This document shows, one piece after another, positions 15,330 through 22,449 of a DNA stretch of 27,685 nt (positions within the stretch are counted from its first letter, which is position 1; each line of letters starts with the position of its first letter). The notes below the pieces were generated by a model that saw only the letters and a list, made by a program, of their open reading frames with translations, was not told the DNA's origin and searched no databases. Where the stretch lies: contig JBKDZW010000037.1 in assembly GCA_047971685.1 (NCBI GenBank), positions 1-27,685 of the forward strand. Reading direction: 5' to 3'. Made by a program: the position numbers and the translations under genes. This DNA is from JAJXWB01 sp047971685. GTDB lineage: Bacteria > Pseudomonadota > Alphaproteobacteria > Rhizobiales > Beijerinckiaceae.

Positions 15330-16199
15330 ATGGGAGCGACTGCGTCCGTGCACTTTTATCGCGACAGAATTGATAGGGAACGGTTTGCGCTCCTTCTGGC
15401 GGTTGCGGTGATTGCGGCGATCTTTCTGGGAACGCCGGCGGATGCGCAGACCAGAACCGCAGGAGGCGCCAGTTCCGGAAAGCCCGCCGCGACTGAAAGA
15501 CGGCATGCTGCGGGCACGAAAGCGCAGAGCCGGAAACCGCACGCGCAACGAAAGGCGCGATCTGCGTCCGCAAAGGCCCGATCCGGACGAAAAAGCGCGG
15601 CGCGGCCGGGCGTCAGCGTTTCCAATGCGCCGGCAAAGGCAGAAAATATTCGGAAAGACGATCCTGGTATCGAGCGAAAACCCGAAACAAGTTCTCCGCC
15701 TGTTTCTCCGCAGGAGAAGACGGAAAGCAATGAAGCAGGAAGCAAGGAGACGAAAACCGCGCCATCTCGAACCGATCAGGCCGAACTTGCCGCCCTGGCG
15801 AAAACCTATTGCTCCAACAATTCCACCAACGCAGCCGAGGCGCGTGTCGCCTGGCAGAGCAGACAATTGCGCGAACTTGAAAAAGAGGTGGATAAAAAAT
15901 CATCCGAGCTTTCGCGCATTGCCCGAGAGGCGCGCGCATGGGTTGAAAAACGCGAGGCGATGCAGGCGGCGGCGCGCGAAAACCTGATCGATGTCTTTGC
16001 TAAAATGAAACCGGATGTCGCTGCGCAACAATTGGCCGTCATGAACGAGGATTCTGCTGCAAGCATTCTCGGCAATCTGAAACCGCGCGTGGCGAGCGCC
16101 ATTCTAAACGAGATGGAGGCTGGTCGCGCCGCGCGCCTGGCCGATAACGCCATGCGAAGTCAGGGCGCGGTTCCAACACGCGAGAAAAGCGGATCGTGA
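15330..16199 (+). CDS. motE: MotE, periplasmic chaperone for MotC
   Basis: In Sinorhizobium meliloti, MotE is a periplasmic protein that folds and stabilises MotC. This product (289 residues from the ATG at 15330) has one hydrophobic N-terminal segment (FALLLAVAVIAAIFLG) ending near ADAQ, then a long Lys-, Arg-, Ser- and Ala-rich low-complexity linker to about residue 150. A Cys-containing patch (AKTYCSNN) is followed by a coiled coil and a C-terminal domain with VFAKMKPDVAAQQLAVMNED and ILGNLKPRVASAILNEM, matching the MgtE N-terminal fold of MotE. The position flgI-motE-flgH is the rhizobial arrangement. A GTG at 15348 is another possible start. The stop overlaps flgH (GTGA). Confidence 0.88.
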   Translation: MGATASVHFYRDRIDRERFALLLAVAVIAAIFLGTPADAQTRTAGGASSGKPAATERRHAAGTKAQSRKPHAQRKARSASAKARSGRKSAARPGVSVSNAPAKAENIRKDDPGIERKPETSSPPVSPQEKTESNEAGSKETKTAPSRTDQAELAALAKTYCSNNSTNAAEARVAWQSRQLRELEKEVDKKSSELSRIAREARAWVEKREAMQAAARENLIDVFAKMKPDVAAQQLAVMNEDSAASILGNLKPRVASAILNEMEAGRAARLADNAMRSQGAVPTREKSGS

Positions 16200-16897
16200 A
16201 AGAGATTGTCGTCATCTGGATTGCCGTGTTCGTTGCGGGGTGCGCTGTAAATCCACGTGATATCGGCCGGGCGCCGCGTATGACGGCGGTCGGGTCCGGC
16301 CTCAACGCCAATGCCGATTTTCAACAGATTTCGGATTCGCGAGCGACCTATTCCGGTCCGCAACGCTCGTTGTGGGATGAGCGTGGCGGCGACCTTTTCC
16401 GGGATGCGCGGGCGGCGCGTATCGGAGATCTCATCACGGTCGTTATCGCGATCAACGATAGCGCCATACTCGGAAACTCCTCGGACAGGTCGAGCGAGGC
16501 GCTTTTCAAAAGCGATTTCGATACGGCGCTTTCCATACCGATCCTGCGCGGCAAGGCGGATGGCGGCGCGCATGTGACGACGCTTTCATCTTCGAAAGGA
16601 CAGGGGAATATCGGGAGATCTGAGAAGATACAATTATCGGTTGCTGCGATCGTCACGGAATTGTTGCCTAACGGAAACCTGCTTGTCAGCGGTTCGCAGG
16701 AAATCCGCGTGAACAACGAGCTTCGTGAATTGACGGTATCGGGAATTGTTCGGCCGCGCGATGTCAGCAGAGACAACGTAATTACTTATGACAAGGTTGC
16801 GGAAGCGCGCATTTCATATGGCGGAAGAGGGCGCCTCAGCGAAGTCCAGCAACCGGCGCTCGTGCACCAGATTGTCGATATCGTCAGGCCGTTTTGA
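16196..16897 (+). CDS. flgH: Flagellar L-ring lipoprotein FlgH
   Basis: FlgH builds the outer-membrane L-ring. The 233-residue product begins with a GTG and has a lipoprotein signal ending in the lipobox VAGC, with the acylated Cys at residue 16. Family motifs are YSGPQRSLWDERGGDLFRD, RIGDLITVVI, then LPNGNLLVSGSQEIRVNNE and a C-terminal VHQIVDIVRPF. Length is normal. It completes the flgA-flgI-motE-flgH group and overlaps motE by 4 bp. Confidence 0.97.
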   Translation: MKEIVVIWIAVFVAGCAVNPRDIGRAPRMTAVGSGLNANADFQQISDSRATYSGPQRSLWDERGGDLFRDARAARIGDLITVVIAINDSAILGNSSDRSSEALFKSDFDTALSIPILRGKADGGAHVTTLSSSKGQGNIGRSEKIQLSVAAIVTELLPNGNLLVSGSQEIRVNNELRELTVSGIVRPRDVSRDNVITYDKVAEARISYGGRGRLSEVQQPALVHQIVDIVRPF

Positions 16898-16916
16898 TGC
16901 ATAGCGGGCATGTTGA

Positions 16917-17363
16917 ATGAAAAAGCCAGTCGTCATGTTTGTTGTGTCCGCCATTGCTTTGACGCTCGGCGGAGCGTCGGGCTGGTGGGGGGGGAAGATG
17001 GGGCAAAGCGAGAGCGCGCATAAGGAGGTGGGAGCAACGGAAAAATCAAATCATGCGCCCGCGCATGCCGGAAAGACGCTGCGCGAACTCAAGCCGATCG
17101 TGACTAATCTTTCGGCGCCCGCCGGCGCCTGGGTGCGTATGGAGCTTGCGCTGATCGTTGGCGGTCCTGCCGACCCGAAGCTGGAGCAGAGGATTGCGGA
17201 GTTTGTTTCCGATTGCGCGGATTTTTTCCGAACGCTCTCGGCGCAACAGGTAGAAGGCGTAAACGGTCTGCGGCGGTTGCGGGAAGACTTGCTCGATCGC
17301 GCACGATTTCGAATCGGAAAAGACGTCGAATCCGTACTCATCCAGACATTGGTCGTCCAATGA
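16917..17363 (+). CDS. fliL: Flagellar basal body-associated protein FliL
   Basis: FliL is a single-pass membrane protein that surrounds the stators and supports torque. The 148-residue product has an N-terminal membrane helix (residues 4-22), a short linker, and a periplasmic SPFH-like domain beginning at LKPIVTNLSAP and including WVRMELALIV, RIAEFVSDCADFFRTLSAQQ and LLDRARFRIG. The C-terminal SVLIQTLVVQ is typical. An eight-G run (16987-16994) encodes WWGGK just after the helix. The stop overlaps the fliP ATG (ATGA). Confidence 0.93.
   Translation: MKKPVVMFVVSAIALTLGGASGWWGGKMGQSESAHKEVGATEKSNHAPAHAGKTLRELKPIVTNLSAPAGAWVRMELALIVGGPADPKLEQRIAEFVSDCADFFRTLSAQQVEGVNGLRRLREDLLDRARFRIGKDVESVLIQTLVVQ
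16987..16994 (+). repeat. G8 homopolymer inside fliL
   Basis: Eight G bases across codons TGG-TGG-GGG-GGG at about residues 23-26 of FliL. The frame is intact here. A slip would truncate FliL directly after its membrane helix and could also affect coupled translation of fliP. Confidence 0.9.
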
Positions 17364-18103
17364 GGTTGCGACACAAGCTGCTTCTTGCGCTGGTCGCCGT
17401 TGCGCTGGCTGGTTATGCGTCGATGGCGAGCGCTCAGACGCTCGATTTTTCCGACGTAAAGCCAAATGGCCCATTATCTGGAAGAATCGTTCAGCTTGTC
17501 GCGGTTCTGACGATCCTGTCGATTGCGCCGAGCCTGCTCGTTATGACGACGAGTTTCACGCGCTTTGTCATTGCCTTGTCTTTTCTTCGCTCGGGCCTTG
17601 GTTTGCAGAGCACGCCAGGAAACATTGTTCTGGTCAGTCTGGCGATGTTTCTCACGATATTCGTCATGTCCTCTACATTCGAGAAAGCGTGGAATGAGGG
17701 GGTGCAACCGCTTGTCGAGCAAAAGATAAACGAAAAGGAGGCGGCCGAGCGCATCATTGCGCCGTTTCGTGAATTCATGGCCGCAAACGTGCGCGAGGCC
17801 GATGTCAGACTCTTGCAAAACCTGAGACGGGAAAAGTCCGGGGGCGCAGATGAGACGGTTGTCGGTCTCGCGATTCTTGTTCCGGCATTCATGATGTCCG
17901 AGTTGCGTCGTGGATTTGAAATCGGTTTTCTTATTGCGCTGCCATTTCTGGTCATCGATCTCATCGTTGCGACAATCACCATGTCCATGGGGATGATGAT
18001 GCTGCCGCCTTCCGTGATCGGCCTGCCGGTGAAGGTGCTGTTCTTTGTTCTTATCGACGGCTGGAGTCTCCTGATAGGAGGGCTTGTTAGATCCTATTCG
18101 TGA
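17360..18103 (+). CDS. fliP: Flagellar biosynthesis protein FliP
   Basis: FliP forms the pentameric core of the export gate with FliR and FliQ. The product has 247 residues. A cleavable signal peptide (about residues 1-25, ending ASMASA) is followed by four membrane segments. Signature blocks are LSIAPSLLVMTTSFTRFVIALS, LRSGLGLQSTPGNIVLVSLA and, near the end, LLPPSVIGLPVKVLFFVLIDGW. I chose the ATG at 17360 because it gives the signal peptide and overlaps the fliL stop; the frame is open further upstream but only within fliL. It is the last gene before the flagellin leader. Confidence 0.97.
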   Translation: MRLRHKLLLALVAVALAGYASMASAQTLDFSDVKPNGPLSGRIVQLVAVLTILSIAPSLLVMTTSFTRFVIALSFLRSGLGLQSTPGNIVLVSLAMFLTIFVMSSTFEKAWNEGVQPLVEQKINEKEAAERIIAPFREFMAANVREADVRLLQNLRREKSGGADETVVGLAILVPAFMMSELRRGFEIGFLIALPFLVIDLIVATITMSMGMMMLPPSVIGLPVKVLFFVLIDGWSLLIGGLVRSYS

Positions 18104-18268
18104 GCTCGGGGGAGCGATTAAGAAAAACGCAACGTCTGGTTGTTAGAAGCAGACGAGACGACAGATTGGCGCCGATCGACGATAACGCCATGCGCATGAA
18201 GCCGCGCTGTCAAGCCGATCAATACGGCATGTCCCCCAGCGTAACGTAATTTTCAAAGGGACGCCTGT
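18104..18268 (+). promoter_or_regulatory. Leader region of the flagellin gene
   Basis: The 165-bp gap between fliP and the flagellin gene probably holds the flagellin promoter and untranslated leader. A clear ribosome-binding site AAAGGGA lies at 18255-18261, seven bases before the ATG. An imperfect GCTC-GGGG-GAGC hairpin follows the fliP stop and a CGTCTG/CAGACG dyad lies at 18133-18155. No convincing -35/-10 pair, sigma-54 or sigma-28 promoter was found by eye. Confidence 0.5.
18133..18155. repeat. Inverted repeat upstream of flagellin gene
   Basis: CGTCTG at 18133-18138 and CAGACG at 18150-18155 form a perfect 6-bp dyad around an 11-base loop. There is no T-run after it, so it is a weak candidate for a terminator and may instead be an operator-like dyad or chance. 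Confidence 0.4.
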
Positions 18269-19168
18269 ATGTCTAGTATTCTCACAAATGCATCCGCTCT
18301 GACCGCGCTTCAGAATCTTGCGGCGACGCAGAAGAATCTCCAGAACACGCAGAACCAGATTTCGACTGGTCTGAAAGTCGCGACCTCCGCCGATAACACA
18401 TCTTATTGGTCGATGGCCTCGACGATGAAATCCGACAATGGCGCGCTTGGCGCGGTCAAGACGTCGTTGGCGCAGAGTGCGTCCATGCTGGGCTTTGGCA
18501 ACTCGGTGATCAACAATGTGATTTCGGTGATGAACCAGATCAAGAACGATCTGGTGACGGCAAAACAGCCTGGGTCTGACCTCGACAAGATCGGGACGGA
18601 TATTACTCAGGCCGCCAAGCAATTGACCTCCATCGTCAGTTCTTCGACCTATTCCGGCGTCAACATGTTCGACGGATCGGAAACGACGGTGGACGTTGTT
18701 TCATCTTTCGACCGCGATGCGTCCGGGGCAACGTCTGTCGGCAAGATTTCGATGACGACCACCGCATTGACCGGCACGGGAGTCGGCGTGACGGCGGGCA
18801 TCGGCATTCTGGAAGGCGGAACGGGTTCTGCGGTCGGCACCGACACCAATTTTACGAGTTTGGCCGTTTCCTCAACGACCACCAGCGCCGAGCTCGACAC
18901 CTATATCGCCGATGCCGACAAAACTCTTGCTGCGTTGCAGGATTATGCGTCCAAAGTCGGCGCCACGCAGATAAGAATTTCGATGCAGCAGAACTTCGTT
19001 TCGGCGATGTCGGATGCTCTCACCAATGGCGTGAGCGCATTGGTGGACGCCGATATGAACGAGGCATCGACACGATTGCAGGCCCTGCAAACGCAACAGC
19101 AGCTCGGCGTGCAATCTCTGGCGATCGCCAATCAGAACTCGCAGATGATTCTCAAATTGTTCGGCTAA
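18269..19168 (+). CDS. fliC: Flagellin
   Basis: This is the filament subunit, exported by the flagellar system and assembled outside the cell. The 299-residue product has the conserved D0/D1 N-terminus (SSILTNASALTALQNLAATQ, then NQISTGLKVATSADNTSYWS) and C-terminus (RLQALQTQQQLGVQSLAIAN, NSQMILKLFG). The YWS-M-ASTMKSDN stretch is typical of rhizobial flagellins. The middle, about residues 130-210, is Thr-, Gly- and Ser-rich and short, so the outer D2/D3 domain is minimal. It lies after fliP, as flagellin genes do in S. meliloti, but only one copy is present here. No Cys is present, as usual for flagellins. Confidence 0.97.
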   Translation: MSSILTNASALTALQNLAATQKNLQNTQNQISTGLKVATSADNTSYWSMASTMKSDNGALGAVKTSLAQSASMLGFGNSVINNVISVMNQIKNDLVTAKQPGSDLDKIGTDITQAAKQLTSIVSSSTYSGVNMFDGSETTVDVVSSFDRDASGATSVGKISMTTTALTGTGVGVTAGIGILEGGTGSAVGTDTNFTSLAVSSTTTSAELDTYIADADKTLAALQDYASKVGATQIRISMQQNFVSAMSDALTNGVSALVDADMNEASTRLQALQTQQQLGVQSLAIANQNSQMILKLFG

Positions 19169-19185
19169 GATCGCTCGTGCGGCAA

Positions 19186-19232
19186 CTCCCACGCAAGATT
19201 GGCGGGCCAAGCTCGTTCAAATTGCGTGGGAG
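19186..19232 (+). promoter_or_regulatory. Nested hairpin between fliC and fliF covering the fliF ribosome-binding site
   Basis: CTCCCACGCAA at 19186-19196 pairs perfectly over 11 bp with TTGCGTGGGAG at 19222-19232. Within the 25-base loop TTGGC (19199-19203) can pair with GCCAA (19206-19210). The right arm contains the GGGAG that serves as ribosome-binding site for fliF five bases before its ATG. There is no T-run after it, so it does not look like a standard terminator. It may stabilise the flagellin mRNA 3' end, limit fliF translation, or both. Confidence 0.7.
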
Positions 19233-19237
19233 CTGTT

Positions 19238-20842
19238 ATGGCGGTGCTTGTCGAGGCGCAGAAGCTGATCCGGACCATAGGCAATCTTGGTCCGCAGCGG
19301 CTTTGGCGCCTCGGTCTTATTGGCGTGGGCGTTTTTCTGGCCGTCGGGTTGGCGGGCTATCTGGCGAGCAGGCCTTCTTACGAGACCCTTTATACCGGGC
19401 TTGATGCGCAGGATCTTGCGCGCGTGACCGGCGCATTGCGCGATGCGAATGTTCCGTTCGATGTTTCATCGGACGGTGCGACATTGCTGGTCGAGTACGG
19501 TCAGGCGTCGCGGGCGCGCATGATACTGGCCGATCGCGGATTGCCGCGCAGTGGCAGCGCCGGTTACGAATTGTTCGATAAAATGGGTTCGCTCGGCCTT
19601 ACCTCCTTTATGCAGGAGATGACGCGGGTGCGCGCGCTGGAAGGCGAGCTGGCGCGCAGTATTCAGTCCATGCAGGGCGTTCGCGCCGCGCGCGTGCATA
19701 TAGCGCCGGCGGAAGAGGGTGGGTTTCGGCGCGCCAAACAGGCCGCAACCGCATCTGTCGTCGTGCGGCTGTCAACGTCGGCGGAAAAAAATCTTGCACA
19801 GGCGATAAGGCGTCTCGTGGCGGCCGCGACGCCCGGATTGACAGTCGAGGCAGTTACGGTTCTGAGTTCGGACGGAACGGTGCTGGCATCCGGCGGCGAA
19901 GCGGAGACCGCAGCGCCGCTTCAGGCGATGTCGCTCGAAAAAAGCGTGTCGGACGCTCTGCAAGACAATATCCGTCAGACGTTGACGCCGATCGTCGGCG
20001 CACGAAACTTCAATGTCAGCGTTGCGCTGCGAATAAATACCGACAAACGTCAGGTCAATGAGACGATCTACAATCCGGAGTCGCGCGTTGAAAGATCGGT
20101 GCGCGTCATCAAGGAAAATCAGACCACGCAGAATTCAACGGGGCAAACGGCCACGTCGGTCGAGCGCAATATTCCCGGCGACAAACCGAAAGCCGATGGA
20201 AAGGTTTCCAATGAGGAGAACAACAAGAAGGAGGAGCTGACCAATTATGAAATTTCGTCGAAATCCGTTCAAACCATGGGAGGAAGCTACGCGATCGAAC
20301 GGATGAGCGTTGCGGTGTTGATAAACAAGGCGGCTCTCGCGGGAAAGGCAGGCGACAAGGACGACGCCGCCTTCAACAAGCGAATGAACGAAGTAATCGA
20401 GCTTGCCTCGACGGCTGTCGGACTGTCGAAGGAGCGTGGCGATACAATCAAGGTATCGGCAATCGACTTTATCGACGGCGGCGGCGATCTGGCGCCTATG
20501 GGCGAGCCGACGTTCATGGCGATTGCCGCGCGTCAGATCGGCTCGATCCTGAACGCATTGTCGGTGTTGGCTGCGGCGGCGATCGCCGGTTTTGTGGCGC
20601 TTCGTGTTTTGTCGCGTTCGGCCAGTCCGCCAGTGAGCGCGCATGTGCAGGGGGCAGAGCCCGAAGTGGCGGAACTGGCCGGACCAAGAGCTGAAGGCGA
20701 GGGGGCGTCGAGCCCGCGCGAATTAATGGAGCTTGGCGCCAATCAGCGCAAACGTGCGCAAAAACGTCTGGAAATGCTGGTCGAGACGGATGACAAGCAA
20801 GCCGCGCAGGTCATCAAGGACTGGCTGCGAGCCGAGGCGTGA
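19238..20842 (+). CDS. fliF: Flagellar MS-ring protein FliF
   Basis: FliF assembles the MS-ring in the inner membrane, the base on which the flagellum is built. The 534-residue product has a first membrane helix at about residues 25-43 and a second at about 436-456. The periplasmic ring-building domains include YETLYTGLDAQDLARV, ASRARMILADRGLPRSGSAGYELFD and VRAARVHIAPAEE. The cytoplasmic C-terminal tail (ELMELGANQRKRAQKRLEML) carries the FliG-binding region. The ATG at 19238 is preceded by GGGAG at 5 bases; a TTG-like upstream extension would cross the hairpin and is not used. Gene order fliC-fliF is unusual. Confidence 0.96.
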   Translation: MAVLVEAQKLIRTIGNLGPQRLWRLGLIGVGVFLAVGLAGYLASRPSYETLYTGLDAQDLARVTGALRDANVPFDVSSDGATLLVEYGQASRARMILADRGLPRSGSAGYELFDKMGSLGLTSFMQEMTRVRALEGELARSIQSMQGVRAARVHIAPAEEGGFRRAKQAATASVVVRLSTSAEKNLAQAIRRLVAAATPGLTVEAVTVLSSDGTVLASGGEAETAAPLQAMSLEKSVSDALQDNIRQTLTPIVGARNFNVSVALRINTDKRQVNETIYNPESRVERSVRVIKENQTTQNSTGQTATSVERNIPGDKPKADGKVSNEENNKKEELTNYEISSKSVQTMGGSYAIERMSVAVLINKAALAGKAGDKDDAAFNKRMNEVIELASTAVGLSKERGDTIKVSAIDFIDGGGDLAPMGEPTFMAIAARQIGSILNALSVLAAAAIAGFVALRVLSRSASPPVSAHVQGAEPEVAELAGPRAEGEGASSPRELMELGANQRKRAQKRLEMLVETDDKQAAQVIKDWLRAEA

Positions 20843-20849
20843 GGGATAA

Positions 20850-21461
20850 ATGAGCGTCTTGACGCGCTATCTGCGGGATTTCGGCGACTTCAGCGCGCGG
20901 AGCGTTGGAGAAACGAGGCCGACGATCTTGCCCGAACAGACGATTCAGGATGCAGAGCGCGCAGCTTATGAAAGAGGCGTCGAGGATGCGACTGCGCGTT
21001 CGCACGCCGCGCTCGATAAGGCGCGCGCCGAAGCGGCGGTCGAACTGGAGGCGCAGCAGCGTCGATGGAACGAAGAATGCCAGGAGCGTCTGTGCCGTGA
21101 GGCGGCGGAAGGGCGTGCGGCGATCGAACAAAGAATTTCACGCGACCTTGCCGATGCAATAGCTCCTTTCATCGAGGAACGGCAACGGGCTGGAATAGCG
21201 CGCGCCTTTGCGGCGCTCTTGCGGGAAATCATGCCCGCAGAGGCCGATATCGTGGTGAACCTGTCGGGACCGGCCAAAGAAAAGGCTTTCGTTCTGGACT
21301 GTCTTGGCGGAATGGGAATCAAGGCGACGTACGAAACTTTGGACGGGCGGGTTATCGAGGCGTCGGTCGGGTCAACGACGATACGTGCTGATTTCGATAG
21401 CTGGCTTCGACGCCTTCTTTCCGAAACGGAGGAACGTTGCGATGTCGCAGCCCGATCCTGA
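20850..21461 (+). CDS. FliH-like flagellar assembly protein
   Basis: FliH is the peripheral stalk of the export ATPase and binds FliI and FliN. The 203-residue product has an N-terminal variable part and then a long Ala-, Arg- and Glu-rich helix (about residues 40-100, AAYERGVEDATARSHAALDK). A C-terminal domain follows with IVVNLSGPA and ends VIEASVGSTTIRADFDSWLRRL, like the FliH/HrpE/YscL C-terminal fold. Rhizobial FliH proteins are very divergent, so the name rests on this pattern and on linkage to fliF. It starts 7 bases after the fliF stop and overlaps motB by 20 bp. Confidence 0.7.
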   Translation: MSVLTRYLRDFGDFSARSVGETRPTILPEQTIQDAERAAYERGVEDATARSHAALDKARAEAAVELEAQQRRWNEECQERLCREAAEGRAAIEQRISRDLADAIAPFIEERQRAGIARAFAALLREIMPAEADIVVNLSGPAKEKAFVLDCLGGMGIKATYETLDGRVIEASVGSTTIRADFDSWLRRLLSETEERCDVAARS

Positions 21462-22449
21462 AAAAAATTGCGAAATCGTCATTGTACGAAGGCGCGGCGG
21501 GGACGACCACGACGAGCATCACGGCGGCGTCTGGAAGGTCGCTTTTGCCGATTTCATGACTGCTTTGATGGCGTTTTTTCTCGTTTTGTGGATCGTCAAT
21601 TCGACAACCAAGCAGACACGCAGTTCGCTTGCGCGCTATTTCAATCCGATACGACTGTCGGACACGACACCGGCCCGCAAGGGACTGAACGATCCAAGAG
21701 AAGTCGATTTCGACGCTTCCGCAGATGGGGCGCTACGGCAGGATGCGCCGCCGGAAAAGCAAAAGGCCGCCGAAGTCCGGGACGATCCCGGGGCTGCGGT
21801 TGCGCAAGCCATTCGCAGGAATGCACAGGAAAACGAAACGGCGTCCGGTCAGATCAAGGAGGCTGAAAAAACGCAAGGGAACGAGGAGTTTTCCGATCCA
21901 TTTGCCCAGAAGAAATCCAGGCAAAATGATGCCGAAAAGAGCGAAAAGGCACAAATTCCGGTCAAGAGCGCCCCGGGGCACGCTGAAGAGGCCAAGGCGC
22001 TGAAGGCCGAAATAGAAACGAAATTCGGGAACGAATTGAACGCAACAATCAAAGGCGCTTTCGATGTTGTGGAAACGCCCGAAGGCGCCTTGATCAGCCT
22101 GACGGATCGGGCCGATCTCGGCACATTCGCGGTCGGATCGTCCGAGCCGGAGCAGCGATTGCTGCGGGCGTTGGCTGCGATCGCCGATACGTTACGAACG
22201 AAAACCGGATCGATCGTCGTGCGCGGGCATACAGATGCGCGACCTTACCGGGGCGGAAAATCAGATAATTGGCGATTATCTTTCGAGAGGGCGCAAAGAG
22301 CGTTTTCCGGATTGGTCGAAGCGGGGTTCGACGAGCGTCGCGTAGAGCGTGTCGAAGGATATGCGGATCACAAGTTACGAAACGCGGCAGCGCCTGAAGC
22401 GCCGGAAAACCGGCGGATCGAGATTTTGTTGCGATGGACCGGAAATTGA
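21442..22449 (+). CDS. motB: Flagellar motor stator protein MotB
   Basis: MotB is the peptidoglycan-anchored stator half. The 335-residue product has a short basic cytoplasmic N-terminus, a single membrane helix at residues 33-53 (VAFADFMTALMAFFLVLWIV) with Asp37 as the proton-carrying residue, and a long charged linker (about 60-200). The C-terminal OmpA-like peptidoglycan-binding domain has VVRGHTDARPYRGGKSDNWRLS. The linker is longer than in enteric MotB, which is usual in Rhizobiales where MotC binds MotB. The ATG at 21442 has GGAGG 9 bases upstream. The frame is open further back inside the FliH-like gene, but that is not coding. Confidence 0.96.
   Translation: MSQPDPEKNCEIVIVRRRGGDDHDEHHGGVWKVAFADFMTALMAFFLVLWIVNSTTKQTRSSLARYFNPIRLSDTTPARKGLNDPREVDFDASADGALRQDAPPEKQKAAEVRDDPGAAVAQAIRRNAQENETASGQIKEAEKTQGNEEFSDPFAQKKSRQNDAEKSEKAQIPVKSAPGHAEEAKALKAEIETKFGNELNATIKGAFDVVETPEGALISLTDRADLGTFAVGSSEPEQRLLRALAAIADTLRTKTGSIVVRGHTDARPYRGGKSDNWRLSFERAQRAFSGLVEAGFDERRVERVEGYADHKLRNAAAPEAPENRRIEILLRWTGN

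Noticed and set aside
18105..18116. GCTC-GGGG-GAGC after the fliP stop as a terminator
   Set aside because: The stem is only 4 bp and the following bases are A-rich rather than T-rich on the plus strand.
18164..18182. TTGGC followed by GATCGACG as a sigma-54 promoter for flagellin
   Set aside because: The GG and GC dinucleotides are not correctly spaced (the position expected to be GC reads CG).
18214..18221. GCCGATCA, close to the sigma-28 -10 element GCCGATAA, upstream of flagellin
   Set aside because: There is no TAAA-like -35 at the right distance, GCCGAT also occurs at 18171, and Hyphomicrobiales generally lack FliA.
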